Counted from the first letter of the stretch, positions 26,913 through 35,475 are shown. The stretch is DNA of 64,000 nucleotides from Verrucomicrobiota bacterium (GCA_026397965.1 JAPLTU010000072.1:51629-115628); one strand, 5' to 3'. The notes: a model not told the origin generated them from the letters alone. Translations and numbers: made by a program.

Positions 26913-28028
26913 GTGTCCAAGTCGAAGCCACAGAAGAACGCCAAAAAGAAGGCGACGGCTACGCCTGTCGTACTGAAAAAAATCGTGATTCCTCCGGTTT
27001 CCGAGAAGCCCATCGTTCAGCCGGCTCACCTTCCAGTCGCCGACCTCGACCCGACCGAGCCCGGGCTGCCCTGGGAGGAGCTTTCGCCCGAAGAGCGTTC
27101 GCCGCTCCGGTACTACTTAGACCAGATCGGCAAGACACCCCTGCTGACGCTCGAGCAAGAAACGGCCCTGGCTCGACGCATCCTCAAAGGCGACGAAGCC
27201 GCCCGCCAGCATATGATTCAGGCCAATCTCCGCTTGGTCGTGCGCATCGCCAAAGATTACGATAACTTCGGCCTGCCCTTGCTCGACCTGATCAGCGAAG
27301 GGAATTTTGGCCTAATCAAAGCCGTCGAACGTTTCGATCCAGATAAGGGCGGTAAGCTCAGCACCTACGCCGCCTGGTGGATTAAGCAGGCCATCAAACG
27401 GGCCTTGGCTTCGAATGGTAAAACCATCCGCCTACCCGTGCACATGGTCGACCGCATCTCGCAGATGCGACGGGTGACGAATAAATTGACCGCCGAATTA
27501 GGCCGCGAACCGCATAACGAAGAAATCGCCCAGGCTATGGAAATTCCCATCGCCAAGATCGTGCACATGAAGTCCGTCGCCAATCGCGCCGCTTCCTTGG
27601 ATCAGCCGGTCGGTGAAGAAGGCGATGCGACCTTAGGCGACCTGGTCAAAGACGAGACGGAACGGACACCTTTCGAAACCCTACGAACGAAATCGGATCG
27701 CACCGAAATCAACGATATGCTCGCCCAACTCGACCCGCGCGAAGCTGAGATCCTAGTGCTGCGTTTCGGGCTTAACGGCGAAAGCCCGCTCACTCTGGAA
27801 GAGATCGGCGAAATGTTTAAATTGACGCGCGAACGCGTCCGACAGCTGCAACAGTCAGCTCTCATGCAGCTGCGTCGTATCAATGATGGGCGGCAGAAAC
27901 TCCTAACCCCCGAGGATGTGCAAAAAAACAAACTCGCCGAAGCACGCGCTGGAGTTTTGAGCGATTTCTTCAAATCCAAAGGCGTGAAGCCGACGGATAA
28001 GCCAAAGCCTTTACGCGAGGGGCTTTGA
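26913..28028 (+). CDS. RNA polymerase sigma-70 family factor (RpoD/SigA-like)
   Basis: A 371-residue sigma factor with regions 1.2 to 4.2: RYYLDQIGKTPLLT (1.2), the core-binding ANLRLVVRIAKDY and LISEGNFGLIKAVERFD (2.1-2.2), STYAAWWIKQAIKRAL (2.3-2.4, promoter melting and -10 recognition), LGREPHNEEIA (3) and TLEEIGEMFKLTRERVRQLQ (4.2, -35 recognition). Region 1.1 is absent: only about 75 Lys/Pro-rich residues precede region 1.2. After region 4.2 there is an unusual tail of about 60 residues. QLQQSAL replaces the usual primary-sigma QIEAKAL, so it may be a group 2 sigma rather than the housekeeping one. GTG start at 26913, 12 bases after trpE. Confidence 0.88.
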   Translation: MSKSKPQKNAKKKATATPVVLKKIVIPPVSEKPIVQPAHLPVADLDPTEPGLPWEELSPEERSPLRYYLDQIGKTPLLTLEQETALARRILKGDEAARQHMIQANLRLVVRIAKDYDNFGLPLLDLISEGNFGLIKAVERFDPDKGGKLSTYAAWWIKQAIKRALASNGKTIRLPVHMVDRISQMRRVTNKLTAELGREPHNEEIAQAMEIPIAKIVHMKSVANRAASLDQPVGEEGDATLGDLVKDETERTPFETLRTKSDRTEINDMLAQLDPREAEILVLRFGLNGESPLTLEEIGEMFKLTRERVRQLQQSALMQLRRINDGRQKLLTPEDVQKNKLAEARAGVLSDFFKSKGVKPTDKPKPLREGL

Positions 28029-28185
28029 GGCCGCCCATAGCCCTGACTGATGGGGCCATCCGGCACCGAAGCCAGCCCCCGCTTACTTTGCCTCACGGCC
28101 TGCCCAAGTTCGGGCTGAGTCCTATCCCTTTTTAGGCACATCTGCCTAGGCGTCGCCATGGCAAGCGTCGTGCTTACTAATCAGC

Positions 28186-29619
28186 ATGATTCTGTCCGAC
28201 TACAAGGGGGCCAACCTCTTCGATGAGCTCGTCGACTCATCTGGCACGATCCGACCTTACTACCGGAGCGTAGCCGACAAGCTCTCAGGCTTAAGCCCCG
28301 AAGAATTATCTCAAAAATTGCGCAGCCTCGAACTGCTATTCCTCAAGCAAGGCATCACGTTCACGGTTTACGGCGATGAACAAGGAACGGAACGCGTCTT
28401 CCCGTTTGACCCTTTTCCACGTGTCGTCCCCGCCCATGAATGGGAACACATCGAAGCCGGCCTGATCCAACGTATCACCGCCCTGAACCTGTTCCTCTAC
28501 GACGTCTACCACGAGCAACGTATCCTCAAAGACGGTATCATCCCGCCCGAAGTCGTCTTTGGAGCCTCGCATTTCCGGCCGGAGTTCGTCGGGGTTTCCG
28601 TGCCTAAGGACGCCTACATTCACGTCTGCGGGACGGACCTGATTCGGGACTCAGACGGACGCTATCTGGTCCTCGAAGATAATGGTCGGTGCCCATCCGG
28701 GGTTTCCTACGTACTGGAAAACCGAGCGGCGATGAAACGCGTCTTCCCGCAACTTTTCAGTGCCAGCGGCGTCCGCCCCGTCGATACCTACCCTTCCGAT
28801 CTCTTGGCGACGCTGCGCCATATCGCTCCGCGCGAAAACCCGAATCCGACCATGGTGCTGCTAACGCCCGGGGTCCATAATAGCGCCTACTTCGAGCACT
28901 CCTTCCTCGCGCGGCAAATGAGTATCGAAATCGTGGAGGGACGCGACCTCATCGCCCTCGATGGCTTCGTCTACATGCGCACCACGCGCGGCCTCCGCCA
29001 GGTGGATGTGATTTATCGGCGGATTGATGACGATTTTCTCGATCCGCAGGTTTTCCGTAAAGATTCGTGCTTGGGCGTGCCGGGGCTGGTCGATGCCGTC
29101 CGCCGGGGCAACGTCGCGCTCGCCAATGCCATCGGGACCGGCGTGGCCGATGACAAGGTCACCTACGCCTACGTACCGGACATGATCCGCTACTACCTCT
29201 GTCAGGAACCCATCCTCGATCAGGTGCCGACCTACCTGGCTTGGCGAGAGGATGATAAGAAATATATCTTGGATAACCTGCCCAAACTCGTCGTCAAAGC
29301 GGCCAATGAAAGCGGCGGCTATGGCATGCTCATCGGGCCGACAGCCACGGCGGACCAACTTGCCGAGTTTCGCCAAAAGATCCTCCAGACCCCGCGTAAT
29401 TATATCGCGCAACCCGTGGTCAACTTCTCCCAACACCCGACGCTTATCGACGGGGGCCTCGAGGGTCGGCACGTCGACCTCCGACCCTTTGTCCTGTGGG
29501 GAAATTCCGTCAAGGTGTTGCCGGGTGGCCTCACCCGCGTGGCCTTGAAGCGTGGTTCCATCGTCGTGAATTCCTCCCAAGGCGGCGGCAGCAAGGACAC
29601 TTGGGTACTCACCGCCTAA
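28186..29619 (+). CDS. circularly permuted ATP-grasp protein (DUF404/DUF407)
   Basis: A 477-residue protein of the circularly permuted ATP-grasp family, predicted peptide or amide ligases. Family landmarks are [19 protein letters not shown], an early signature of the family, [20 protein letters not shown], and the C-terminal [17 protein letters not shown] and VDLRPFVLW. It is followed after 12 bases by an alpha-E protein and then a transglutaminase, a known conserved trio. Substrate unknown; synthesis or modification of a peptide tag has been proposed for such clusters. Confidence 0.9.
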   Translation: MILSDYKGANLFDELVDSSGTIRPYYRSVADKLSGLSPEELSQKLRSLELLFLKQGITFTVYGDEQGTERVFPFDPFPRVVPAHEWEHIEAGLIQRITALNLFLYDVYHEQRILKDGIIPPEVVFGASHFRPEFVGVSVPKDAYIHVCGTDLIRDSDGRYLVLEDNGRCPSGVSYVLENRAAMKRVFPQLFSASGVRPVDTYPSDLLATLRHIAPRENPNPTMVLLTPGVHNSAYFEHSFLARQMSIEIVEGRDLIALDGFVYMRTTRGLRQVDVIYRRIDDDFLDPQVFRKDSCLGVPGLVDAVRRGNVALANAIGTGVADDKVTYAYVPDMIRYYLCQEPILDQVPTYLAWREDDKKYILDNLPKLVVKAANESGGYGMLIGPTATADQLAEFRQKILQTPRNYIAQPVVNFSQHPTLIDGGLEGRHVDLRPFVLWGNSVKVLPGGLTRVALKRGSIVVNSSQGGGSKDTWVLTA

Positions 29620-29631
29620 TCCAGACTGATT

Positions 29632-30672
29632 ATGATGCTTTCAAGGGTCGCCGACCACCTTTACTGGATGTCCCGTCAGATTGAACGGGCGGAAAACCTC
29701 GCCCGACTGGTACGCGTGAGCGAAGAGCTACTCTTGGACGATGAATCTCTCGGGCGCGGCTCCGCCCAAGAATATTGGGCTCCCGTTCTAACCGCCACGG
29801 CGATGGAAGCCACCTTCCAAAGCCTTTACCCGCATCCCGAACAAGGCGACACCTCGAACTTCCTCACCCTCGACGGGCGCAACCCAGATTCGATCCTATC
29901 CTGCGTCCGGGCGGCCCGAGAAAACGCCCGGTCAGTCCGCGATAAGATCTCCGACGAGATGTGGACTGAAATCAACGCCCTCTACATGCTGGTGAATTCA
30001 CCTGAGGGCGCCCTGCTCTTGGCCCGCTCTCCACACAGTTTTTACGAAAAAATCATTACTTCCTCGATGCTCTTCGATGGCATCACGGAGGCGACGTTAA
30101 GTCGAGATGAGGGGTGGAACTTCCTCCAACTGGGTAGGCTTCTTGAACGCGCGGACATGACGAGCCGCTTCCTGGACATCCGCTCGAAGTCCGCGACGTT
30201 GTCAGGCGATTCGGCCGGTGAATCCCTCCAGTGGGGTGCGGTGCTTCGCGCGTGCAGCGCCCACGCCAGCTATCGGCGGCAACACGGCGGCGAAATCAGC
30301 GTGGAACGTGTGGTCGATCTGCTGTTGTTCTCCAACGAATTCCCCCGATCAGTCCGCTATTGTCTACGGCGAGCTGACGGGATCCTTCACGATATTTCGG
30401 GGACGCCGACAGGCCGCTACTCTAATGCATCCGAGAAAATCACCGGCGCCTTGCTCGCCCGGCTGAGCTTTGCCGGCCCTTCCGAGGTGATGGCTCGCGG
30501 GCTTCATGCCTATATCGACGAACTCCAAGTGCAGTTAAACTCCGCCGGCCAAGCCGTCTTCGAAAGCTACGTCTTACTTCCCGGAGAAGTTGATCGCCAC
30601 TTCCCCCGACACTCGCGACAAGATTCACTATCGGATTGGCAAAGGGAACAGCAGCAACAGCAACAACAGTAA
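29632..30672 (+). CDS. alpha-E domain protein (DUF403)
   Basis: A 346-residue all-helical protein. The start MMLSRVADHLYWMSRQIERAE, here split for length as MMLSRVADHLYWM then SRQIERAENLARLV, is the hallmark of the alpha-E family. No catalytic motif is known; it partners the permuted ATP-grasp ligase upstream. The C-terminus ends in a run of seven Gln after WQREQ, encoded by mixed CAG/CAA codons, probably a slippage-prone tail. The transglutaminase gene starts 14 bases later. Confidence 0.9.
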   Translation: MMLSRVADHLYWMSRQIERAENLARLVRVSEELLLDDESLGRGSAQEYWAPVLTATAMEATFQSLYPHPEQGDTSNFLTLDGRNPDSILSCVRAARENARSVRDKISDEMWTEINALYMLVNSPEGALLLARSPHSFYEKIITSSMLFDGITEATLSRDEGWNFLQLGRLLERADMTSRFLDIRSKSATLSGDSAGESLQWGAVLRACSAHASYRRQHGGEISVERVVDLLLFSNEFPRSVRYCLRRADGILHDISGTPTGRYSNASEKITGALLARLSFAGPSEVMARGLHAYIDELQVQLNSAGQAVFESYVLLPGEVDRHFPRHSRQDSLSDWQREQQQQQQQ

Positions 30673-30685
30673 GGCCTGAGCATCG

Positions 30686-31528
30686 ATGAAGTTGCATATC
30701 CTCCACCGGACCGAATACCGCTACAGCTCCCCGGTCCGGAATAACCACAACGAACTCCGGGTCACGCCCTTGACGAGTCATCGGCAAAAACTCGGGCTAC
30801 ACTTGGTCCGTATCCTCCCGGCGGTGCGGCTACGCCGTTACCCCGACTTATACCGCAACACCATCCACCTTTTCGAAGTCGAGGAGATGCACAAAGAACT
30901 GATCATCGACGTATCCAGCATGGTCGAAACCCTACCTACACCGCCATCCGCTATCCCAAGGGATTGCCCATTGTCCGCGGTCAAAGTTCCCGAAATCGTC
31001 GAGAGCTTCCAACCCTACCTACTGTCAGATGGACCGATCCGCATCACTCCCGAGATTTGGCGAGCCGCGGTCGATGTGCTCACTGAAAAAGGCGATGTTT
31101 TCTCAGTGATCTTGGGACTCATGGATTTCATCCACCAGAAATGTAAATACGTCCCAGGGGCAACGCACATCGGGACCACGACCGATGAATTCTTCGCCAA
31201 ACCTCAAGGTGTCTGCCAAGATTACGCCCATCTGCTCCTCGCGCTTTGCCGGGCTATTGGCATCCCTGGGCGTTATATCTGTGGCTATGTCTATGATGCC
31301 AAGCGGGGCGATGTCATCGGAAGCCACGCCTCGCATGCCTGGTGCGAAGTCTGGGTGCCAGGCTACGGGTGGCTGGGCGTAGATCCGACCAATAAGACCA
31401 TCATACATGAAGCCTATGTGGCCTCGGCGGTGGGGCGGGATTACCGCGACGCCACGCCCATCAGCGGCAGCTACTGGGGCTCCGGTGATCGCGAAATGCG
31501 CGTGACGGTCCACGTAGAAGCAAAATAA
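30686..31528 (+). CDS. transglutaminase-like cysteine protease family protein
   Basis: A 280-residue protein with the bacterial transglutaminase N-terminal beta domain (MKLHILHRTEYRYSSPVRNN) and a transglutaminase core. The catalytic triad is visible: Cys in QGVCQDYAHLLLALCRAIG, His in SHASHAWCEVW and Asp in LGVDPTN. No signal peptide, so cytoplasmic. In related clusters it is thought to cut or remodel the peptide product of the ATP-grasp enzyme. Third gene of the trio; a proteasome-like Anbu peptidase often found with it is not seen next door. Confidence 0.92.
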   Translation: MKLHILHRTEYRYSSPVRNNHNELRVTPLTSHRQKLGLHLVRILPAVRLRRYPDLYRNTIHLFEVEEMHKELIIDVSSMVETLPTPPSAIPRDCPLSAVKVPEIVESFQPYLLSDGPIRITPEIWRAAVDVLTEKGDVFSVILGLMDFIHQKCKYVPGATHIGTTTDEFFAKPQGVCQDYAHLLLALCRAIGIPGRYICGYVYDAKRGDVIGSHASHAWCEVWVPGYGWLGVDPTNKTIIHEAYVASAVGRDYRDATPISGSYWGSGDREMRVTVHVEAK

Positions 31529-31600
31529 AGACCCCCTTTCTAGTATCGCCCAAACAGGCGGATGCGGTAAGTTGGCGTCGTACGACGGCTTCGCCGCTTC

Positions 31601-32554
31601 ATGACTTTCATCTTTCCCCCAAGGCCTCCGGCCAGCCCCTTTCATTCGTTTGTCTGCGCTTGGAAATTAACGCTCCAAATCCATGGCGGCGGCCGCTACT
31701 GGCAAAGCCTTCTCATCAAGTGCCCGGCCCGGGCGTTTACGGCGATGTTCAATCACCGGACTTTCACCGCTTGGGTCGCTTTCTTACTCCAGCCCGAAAA
31801 CCTACCTTACGCAAAGTCGAACCCCCTGCTTTGGCACCGGACTTTACTGGGCTACCTCTCCACGCGTTGGAGCGCTGACCGACAATTAAAAGTGCTGCAG
31901 GACACCTACCGCTTCGCCCAAACCCACCCTGGCCCGACGAACCAAACCCTATTGAATCAGGAGGAAATCACGGTCGCCGAAGTGCCCTTGGGTGAAGAAA
32001 CTGGTACGATTCGCATCACGCTCGGACGAGACCAGCGCTTCCGCCGTGAGGGTGAATGGACGCTCCGGGTTTTCTGCGATAAAATTGGGGGCGAATTATG
32101 CTCCGTCGCCTTTGCGGTCGAAGAAGTGAATGGCCAATGGGTGGCTTATGTCGGGGCTATTCAAGGCGGCAGAGGAGCTAACGAAGAGACCATTAAAGCC
32201 TCTTGGAAGGCCATGCACGGCGTCCGGGCCAAGGCCATGGGCATTTTCGCCGTCCAAGAAGTCGTGAGCGCCCTAGGCATTTCTCGCCTCCTCGGCGCCG
32301 GCAATACCATCCAGATGAGTAGCGCTAAGCATATGATCCGGGCACCTTGGAATAAAATTTCCTTCAATTACGACACCCTGTGGACTGAGGCTGACGGCAA
32401 AGCCGTGGAAGACGGTTGGTTTGAAATACCTACGCGAGAGGTCCGCCGCACGCGCGAAGAGACTAAGACCAATAAACGGGCCCTGTATGCTCGGCGCTAT
32501 GCACTCTTTGACCTCATTCAGGCAGCCGTAGCCCAGAGCCTCGGTTCTCCCTAA
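31601..32554 (+). CDS. DUF535 (VirK/YbjX family) protein
   Basis: A 317-residue cytoplasmic protein of the DUF535 family: a helical N-terminal half with YLSTRWSADRQLKVLQDTYRF and a C-terminal half with the family motif YVGAIQGGRG followed by KASWKAMHGVRAKAMG. VirK/YbjX proteins have been linked to outer-membrane or antimicrobial-peptide resistance phenotypes in enterobacteria, but the biochemical function is unknown. It lies 72 bases after the transglutaminase on the same strand and is followed by a terminator. Confidence 0.85.
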   Translation: MTFIFPPRPPASPFHSFVCAWKLTLQIHGGGRYWQSLLIKCPARAFTAMFNHRTFTAWVAFLLQPENLPYAKSNPLLWHRTLLGYLSTRWSADRQLKVLQDTYRFAQTHPGPTNQTLLNQEEITVAEVPLGEETGTIRITLGRDQRFRREGEWTLRVFCDKIGGELCSVAFAVEEVNGQWVAYVGAIQGGRGANEETIKASWKAMHGVRAKAMGIFAVQEVVSALGISRLLGAGNTIQMSSAKHMIRAPWNKISFNYDTLWTEADGKAVEDGWFEIPTREVRRTREETKTNKRALYARRYALFDLIQAAVAQSLGSP

Positions 32555-32582
32555 GCCCGCTGGCGCAAAGACCTTGCTAGAA

Positions 32583-32654
32583 GGACAACAAAAAGGGCCC
32601 CGTTGCCGGGGCCCTTAGATTTAACCTCTCATCCTAAGATTAGAAGTTATAGCG
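32583..32654. repeat. 72-bp direct repeat, copy 1 (terminator plus gene 3' end)
   Basis: About 68 of 72 bases match the segment 33340-33411. Both copies contain a GC-rich terminator hairpin and the 3' end of a small outer-membrane protein gene. This is the conserved edge of a tandem gene duplication. Confidence 0.9.
32590..32616 (-). terminator. intrinsic terminator between DUF535 and porin-like gene A
   Basis: Stem AAGGGCCCC / GGGGCCCTT with a 6-base loop. On the minus strand it is followed by TTTTTGTTGT, a good T-tract for the outer-membrane protein gene; on the plus strand AGATTTAA makes it a weaker terminator for the DUF535 gene. Confidence 0.85.
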
Positions 32655-33176
32655 AGCCGTCAGACCGAGCTGGCTGTCGCCAGCGACGCCGGTGGCGTTG
32701 CTGTCGGAGTAACCAAGAGCGAGCGAGTACTGCTTGTTAAGGTTATAAGCGACTTCCGCGGTCCAAGTCTGGATGTTCTTGGCTGCACCGGGTTGGTTCG
32801 CTTGGCTGTAACCGAGGGCGCCTTCGAAGGCATTTCCGAGGTCGCGACGGAAGCTGATGCCGTAGACTTCGTTCGAACCAATCGAAACGATGACATCCGT
32901 GCCGAGGGCAGCGTTCTTAAAGACGTAACCGATGGAAGCCACATCGGCGCCATTTGAGGAGCCAGGAGCGGCCTTGCTGTTAATCGTGGTCGCACCCTGG
33001 ATGAGCACGTTTGAATTACCGATCAAGGCCGAAGCCGTGAGTCCGTAGTTCTTGGTGTCGAAGCCATAGGAGAGGCCGACGCGGTTATAGGAGAGACCGG
33101 CTGGGGCTACGGCGCTCTGAGCAGAGGCTGCGGCCGCGAGGGTCGTGAGGGTGATGATGGGGAGGATATTTTTCAT
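32640..33176 (-). CDS. small outer-membrane beta-barrel protein, paralog A
   Basis: A 178-residue protein with a signal peptide (MKNILPIITLTTLAAAASAQ) and alternating beta-strand segments such as YSLALGYSDSN, ending in LTARYNF, a C-terminal aromatic typical of outer-membrane barrels. No enzymatic motif. A porin or adhesin-like barrel of about 8 strands is plausible. It is a paralog of the next gene upstream (33397-33879): the first 19 residues differ at one position and the C-terminal NLNKQYSLALGY aligns with NINKQFSVAFGA. The ATG at 33176 was chosen because it starts the signal peptide. Confidence 0.75.
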   Translation of the reverse strand: MKNILPIITLTTLAAAASAQSAVAPAGLSYNRVGLSYGFDTKNYGLTASALIGNSNVLIQGATTINSKAAPGSSNGADVASIGYVFKNAALGTDVIVSIGSNEVYGISFRRDLGNAFEGALGYSQANQPGAAKNIQTWTAEVAYNLNKQYSLALGYSDSNATGVAGDSQLGLTARYNF

Positions 33177-33339
33177 AGCGGGATTATTATTAAACACCGA
33201 ACTGTCCAAAAACAATCCCGTTTTTCCCTTAAATAACGCTACCTGCATATTAAAGGAACACGCAGGGAGTGGATTAAGCCCAGTTATAGATACCGAGAAC
33301 AGCGGCGGTAAAAGGCTCAAGCCACCAGCACTTATACAC

Positions 33340-33411
33340 GGACAACAAAAAGGGCCCCGTTGCCAGGGCCCTTAGATTTAACCTCTAATCCTAAGATTAG
33401 TAGTTAAAGCG
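33340..33411. repeat. 72-bp direct repeat, copy 2
   Basis: Second copy of the terminator-containing repeat at 32583-32654, differing at about 4 positions. It lies just downstream of paralog B. Confidence 0.9.
33347..33373 (-). terminator. intrinsic terminator after porin-like gene B
   Basis: Stem AAGGGCCC / GGGCCCTT with TTTTTGTTGT following on the minus strand. Same hairpin as the copy at 32590, with one G-to-A change that removes one pair next to the loop. Confidence 0.85.
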
Positions 33412-33879
33412 AACAGAGACAGACTTGGCGTTGGCGTTCTGAAAGTCCGCAGCACCGAAAGCGACGGAGAACTGTTTGTTGATGTTGTAGGATACTTCGT
33501 AGCTCCATTCGTTGCTATGACTCTGTTTACGAGAATAACCAACACCAAGTTCGAGGCCGGCGAACACTTCGCTCAGGCTGCGGCGGAGATTAATACCGAT
33601 CCCGTCGGAGGTGCCGCTGGTGATACCAACGGTTGCATCAATGCCATTGGTGACGTTTTTGAAAACGTAACCGATGTTGATGTCACCGCCCTGAACAAGC
33701 TCTACCAGAACGTTTGAACCACCAATGAGGTTCGCAACGCTGATATTACGGTTGGTTGAGCCACTGGTATTTTGGTTAACAGTGACGCGGTTGTAGATAA
33801 GACCGGCAGGAGCGGCGCTCTGGGCAGAGGCTGCGGCGGCTAAGGTCGTGAGGGTGATGATAGGTAGGATATGCTTCAT
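33397..33879 (-). CDS. small outer-membrane beta-barrel protein, paralog B
   Basis: A 160-residue secreted protein with a signal peptide nearly identical to that of paralog A (MKHILPIITLTTLAAAASAQ), beta-rich repeats of Gly/Ser/Asn-rich turns, and a terminal Phe-Asn-Tyr. The signal peptide and the 3' end are much better conserved with A than the centre, which has diverged strongly (QNTSGSTNRNISVANLIGG here). Its own 3' terminator copy suggests independent transcription of each gene. Function unknown; surface-exposed loops may explain the divergence. Confidence 0.72.
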   Translation of the reverse strand: MKHILPIITLTTLAAAASAQSAAPAGLIYNRVTVNQNTSGSTNRNISVANLIGGSNVLVELVQGGDINIGYVFKNVTNGIDATVGITSGTSDGIGINLRRSLSEVFAGLELGVGYSRKQSHSNEWSYEVSYNINKQFSVAFGAADFQNANAKSVSVRFNY

Positions 33880-33971
33880 AGCGGTGACAGTATTGCTACA
33901 GGTCTGAGACAAAAACAAGCAAAAAGTGACGGATTTGCGACAACCCCTGTTTTGCTCACATTATACACCGC

Positions 33972-33993
33972 TATTCACAATGGTATGTGAATA
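33972..33993. promoter_or_regulatory. inverted repeat, candidate operator of porin-like gene B
   Basis: TATTCAC, 8 bases, GTGAATA: perfect 7-base arms about 93 bases upstream of the paralog B start codon. The arm spacing of one helical turn suits a dimeric regulator. This is position-based inference. Confidence 0.35.
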
Positions 33994-34281
33994 AGACTGG
34001 GGGGCGTTGATAGTCATACACTAGGGGCAATTGCTCCAAACACATCCGGGCCACGATCTAGACTAAAGGCGCCGGCTCTGGCTCAGCTGACCGGCTGATC
34101 CTTACCCCCTAAATAGGGAAGAAACGGCTTAAAATCATCAAATTGCCTTATTTTGCCTAATATATGGGTTAGCCCTTCCAATGAACTCCCCTTCCCATTT
34201 TTAATCGAGGCTTTGGGCGGCCTTTAGGTGTACCCACCCAAACCACTCAGCCCCCACCCCGGCCACCACCGCTAGGCCAAC

Positions 34282-34312
34282 AAAAAACCCGCTGGGCGAG
34301 CCAGGCGGGTTT
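34282..34312 (-). terminator. intrinsic terminator after rpmE2
   Basis: On the minus strand AAACCCGC, a 13-base loop, GCGGGTTTTTTG: a stem of 7-8 bp running into a T-run, 24 bases past the L31 stop. Confidence 0.88.
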
Positions 34313-34335
34313 GGGGGTAAAGCTCGATTTGAGCC

Positions 34336-34578
34336 TTACTTGCGACGGAACTTCGAATTGAACTTTTCGACGCGACCGGCGGAGTCCACGAAGCGCTTCT
34401 CGCCGGTGTAGGCGGGGTGCGAATCCATGGTGACTTCGCGACGAACGACGAAGAATTCAACCCCATCGATCATCTTAGTCTCTTTAGACTTCATGGTCGA
34501 ACGGGCTGGAAACTCACGGTTTGTGGAGACATCCACAAAGACGACGTTGTTGTATTCAGGATGGCCTGCCTTCTTCAT
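34336..34578 (-). CDS. rpmE2: 50S ribosomal protein L31, type B (zinc-independent)
   Basis: An 80-residue L31 of the YkgM/RpmE2 type. It has HPEYNNVVFVDVS and SHPAYTGEKRFVDSAGRVEKF, the L31 core, but none of the zinc-binding Cys residues of the classical form. In bacteria with both forms this version replaces the zinc protein when zinc is scarce, usually under Zur control. It follows the matching zinc-free L36 after 23 bases. Whether it is the only L31 in this genome cannot be seen here. Confidence 0.95.
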   Translation of the reverse strand: MKKAGHPEYNNVVFVDVSTNREFPARSTMKSKETKMIDGVEFFVVRREVTMDSHPAYTGEKRFVDSAGRVEKFNSKFRRK

Positions 34579-34601
34579 ATAAATAGGGGGTTAGAGTGTG
34601 A

Positions 34602-34727
34602 TTAGCCCTGGCGTGCTTTATAGCGAGGGTTGGGCTTGTTAATTACGTAGATACGGCCTTTACGGCGGACTACCTGGCAATTCGGGTGACGCTTCTTGAG
34701 CGACTTGAGAGAGGAGGAGACTTTCAT
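34602..34727 (-). CDS. rpmJ: 50S ribosomal protein L36, zinc-independent type
   Basis: A 41-residue L36 ([20 protein letters not shown], then [21 protein letters not shown]) of the YkgO type. Only one Cys remains of the classical zinc ribbon, where three Cys and a His bind the metal. The product is shorter than the open frame, which extends upstream to 34898; ATG 34727 gives the exact family start. No clear Zur-like palindrome was found upstream. It precedes rpmE2 in a two-gene unit like enterobacterial ykgO/ykgM. Confidence 0.94.
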   Translation of the reverse strand: MKVSSSLKSLKKRHPNCQVVRRKGRIYVINKPNPRYKARQG

Positions 34728-34842
34728 GGTCAGGAGAGCCGTAATGGGAACGGCAGGTCGGCCAACAAAGTTAACCCATGCCCAAGTGTCAACGGGATTT
34801 CCTAGGCTTGTGAGAGTCTCTGCGAAGGCTTTGAATAGCGGC

Positions 34843-35343
34843 ATGGAAACTCGCGTGCGCCCCGCCACCCTCGCCGACGCCCAAGCGATCAACGCCATCC
34901 ATAATCACTACGTCCGGACGTGCACCTGCACTTGGCAAACCATCGAAGAAACCGAGGAAAATAGGCTGAAATGGCTGAAGTCCAGGGACCAGGCCCACCC
35001 GGTCATCGTGGCTGAACTCGACCATCAGGTCGTCGGGTGGGGGTCGATTTCAGTCTATAACACCCGGACAGGTTGGTCAGCGACCGTGGAAGACTCGGTT
35101 TTTGTCCATCACGCCCACCAGGGCAAAGGGCTGGGTAAGCTGATTTTGGGAGACCTACTGCTGCGAGCCGAGCAATTGGGCCATAAATCCGTGATTGCCC
35201 GTATTTCAGGCGAACAAGTTGGGAGCTTGCGCTTGCATGCCGCTCTCGGCTTCGAGCCGGCGGGTCGGTTAAAGGCCGTCGGGCGCAAGTTCGAGCAAGA
35301 CCTGGACTGCGTTTACCTCCTAAAATCGCTGCGAAAGCCCTGA
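34843..35343 (+). CDS. GNAT acetyltransferase, phosphinothricin-acetyltransferase-like
   Basis: A 166-residue N-acetyltransferase. It begins [20 protein letters not shown] and has the acetyl-CoA binding motif A in [29 protein letters not shown] (Q/R-x-x-G-x-G/A as QGKGLG), plus [19 protein letters not shown], which is typical of the Pat/Bar subfamily that acetylates amino acid analogues. The real substrate is unknown. ATG 34843 gives the standard start; the frame stays open upstream into rpmJ. It is divergent from rpmJ. Confidence 0.87.
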   Translation: METRVRPATLADAQAINAIHNHYVRTCTCTWQTIEETEENRLKWLKSRDQAHPVIVAELDHQVVGWGSISVYNTRTGWSATVEDSVFVHHAHQGKGLGKLILGDLLLRAEQLGHKSVIARISGEQVGSLRLHAALGFEPAGRLKAVGRKFEQDLDCVYLLKSLRKP

Positions 35344-35390
35344 CCTTGACAGGGGGGAAGCGAACCCTTTGCTCAGACCCTCGATTGTTC

Positions 35391-35475
35391 GCTCAGGTGG
35401 TGGAATGGCAGACACGCTAGATTCAGGTTCTAGTGCCCATAAAGCGTAAGGGTTCAAGTCCCTTCCTGAGCACCA
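35391..35475 (+). tRNA. tRNA-Leu (anticodon CAG)
   Basis: An 85-base tRNA including an encoded CCA. The acceptor stem pairs GCTCAGG (35391-35397) with CCTGAGC (35465-35471), then ACCA. The anticodon stem CTAGA/TCTAG encloses TTCAGGT with CAG at 35424-35426. The long variable arm is a class II feature expected for Leu, and GGTTCAAGTCC is the T-arm. It shares its acceptor and D-arm with tRNA-Leu(GAG) at 60526. Confidence 0.96.

Larger units (their letters stand above)
33880..34335. other. intergenic region upstream of porin-like gene B
   Basis: 456 bases with no credible gene. It is AT-richer than its surroundings near 33900-34190 and holds the inverted repeat at 33972-33993 and, at its right end, the rpmE2 terminator at 34282-34312. 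It presumably carries the promoter of paralog B. Confidence 0.65.

Noticed and set aside
35346..35374. TTGACA upstream of tRNA-Leu(CAG) as promoter
   Set aside because: No TATAAT-like hexamer occurs at the expected spacing (the 17-base distance gives TTGCTC), so a promoter was not annotated.
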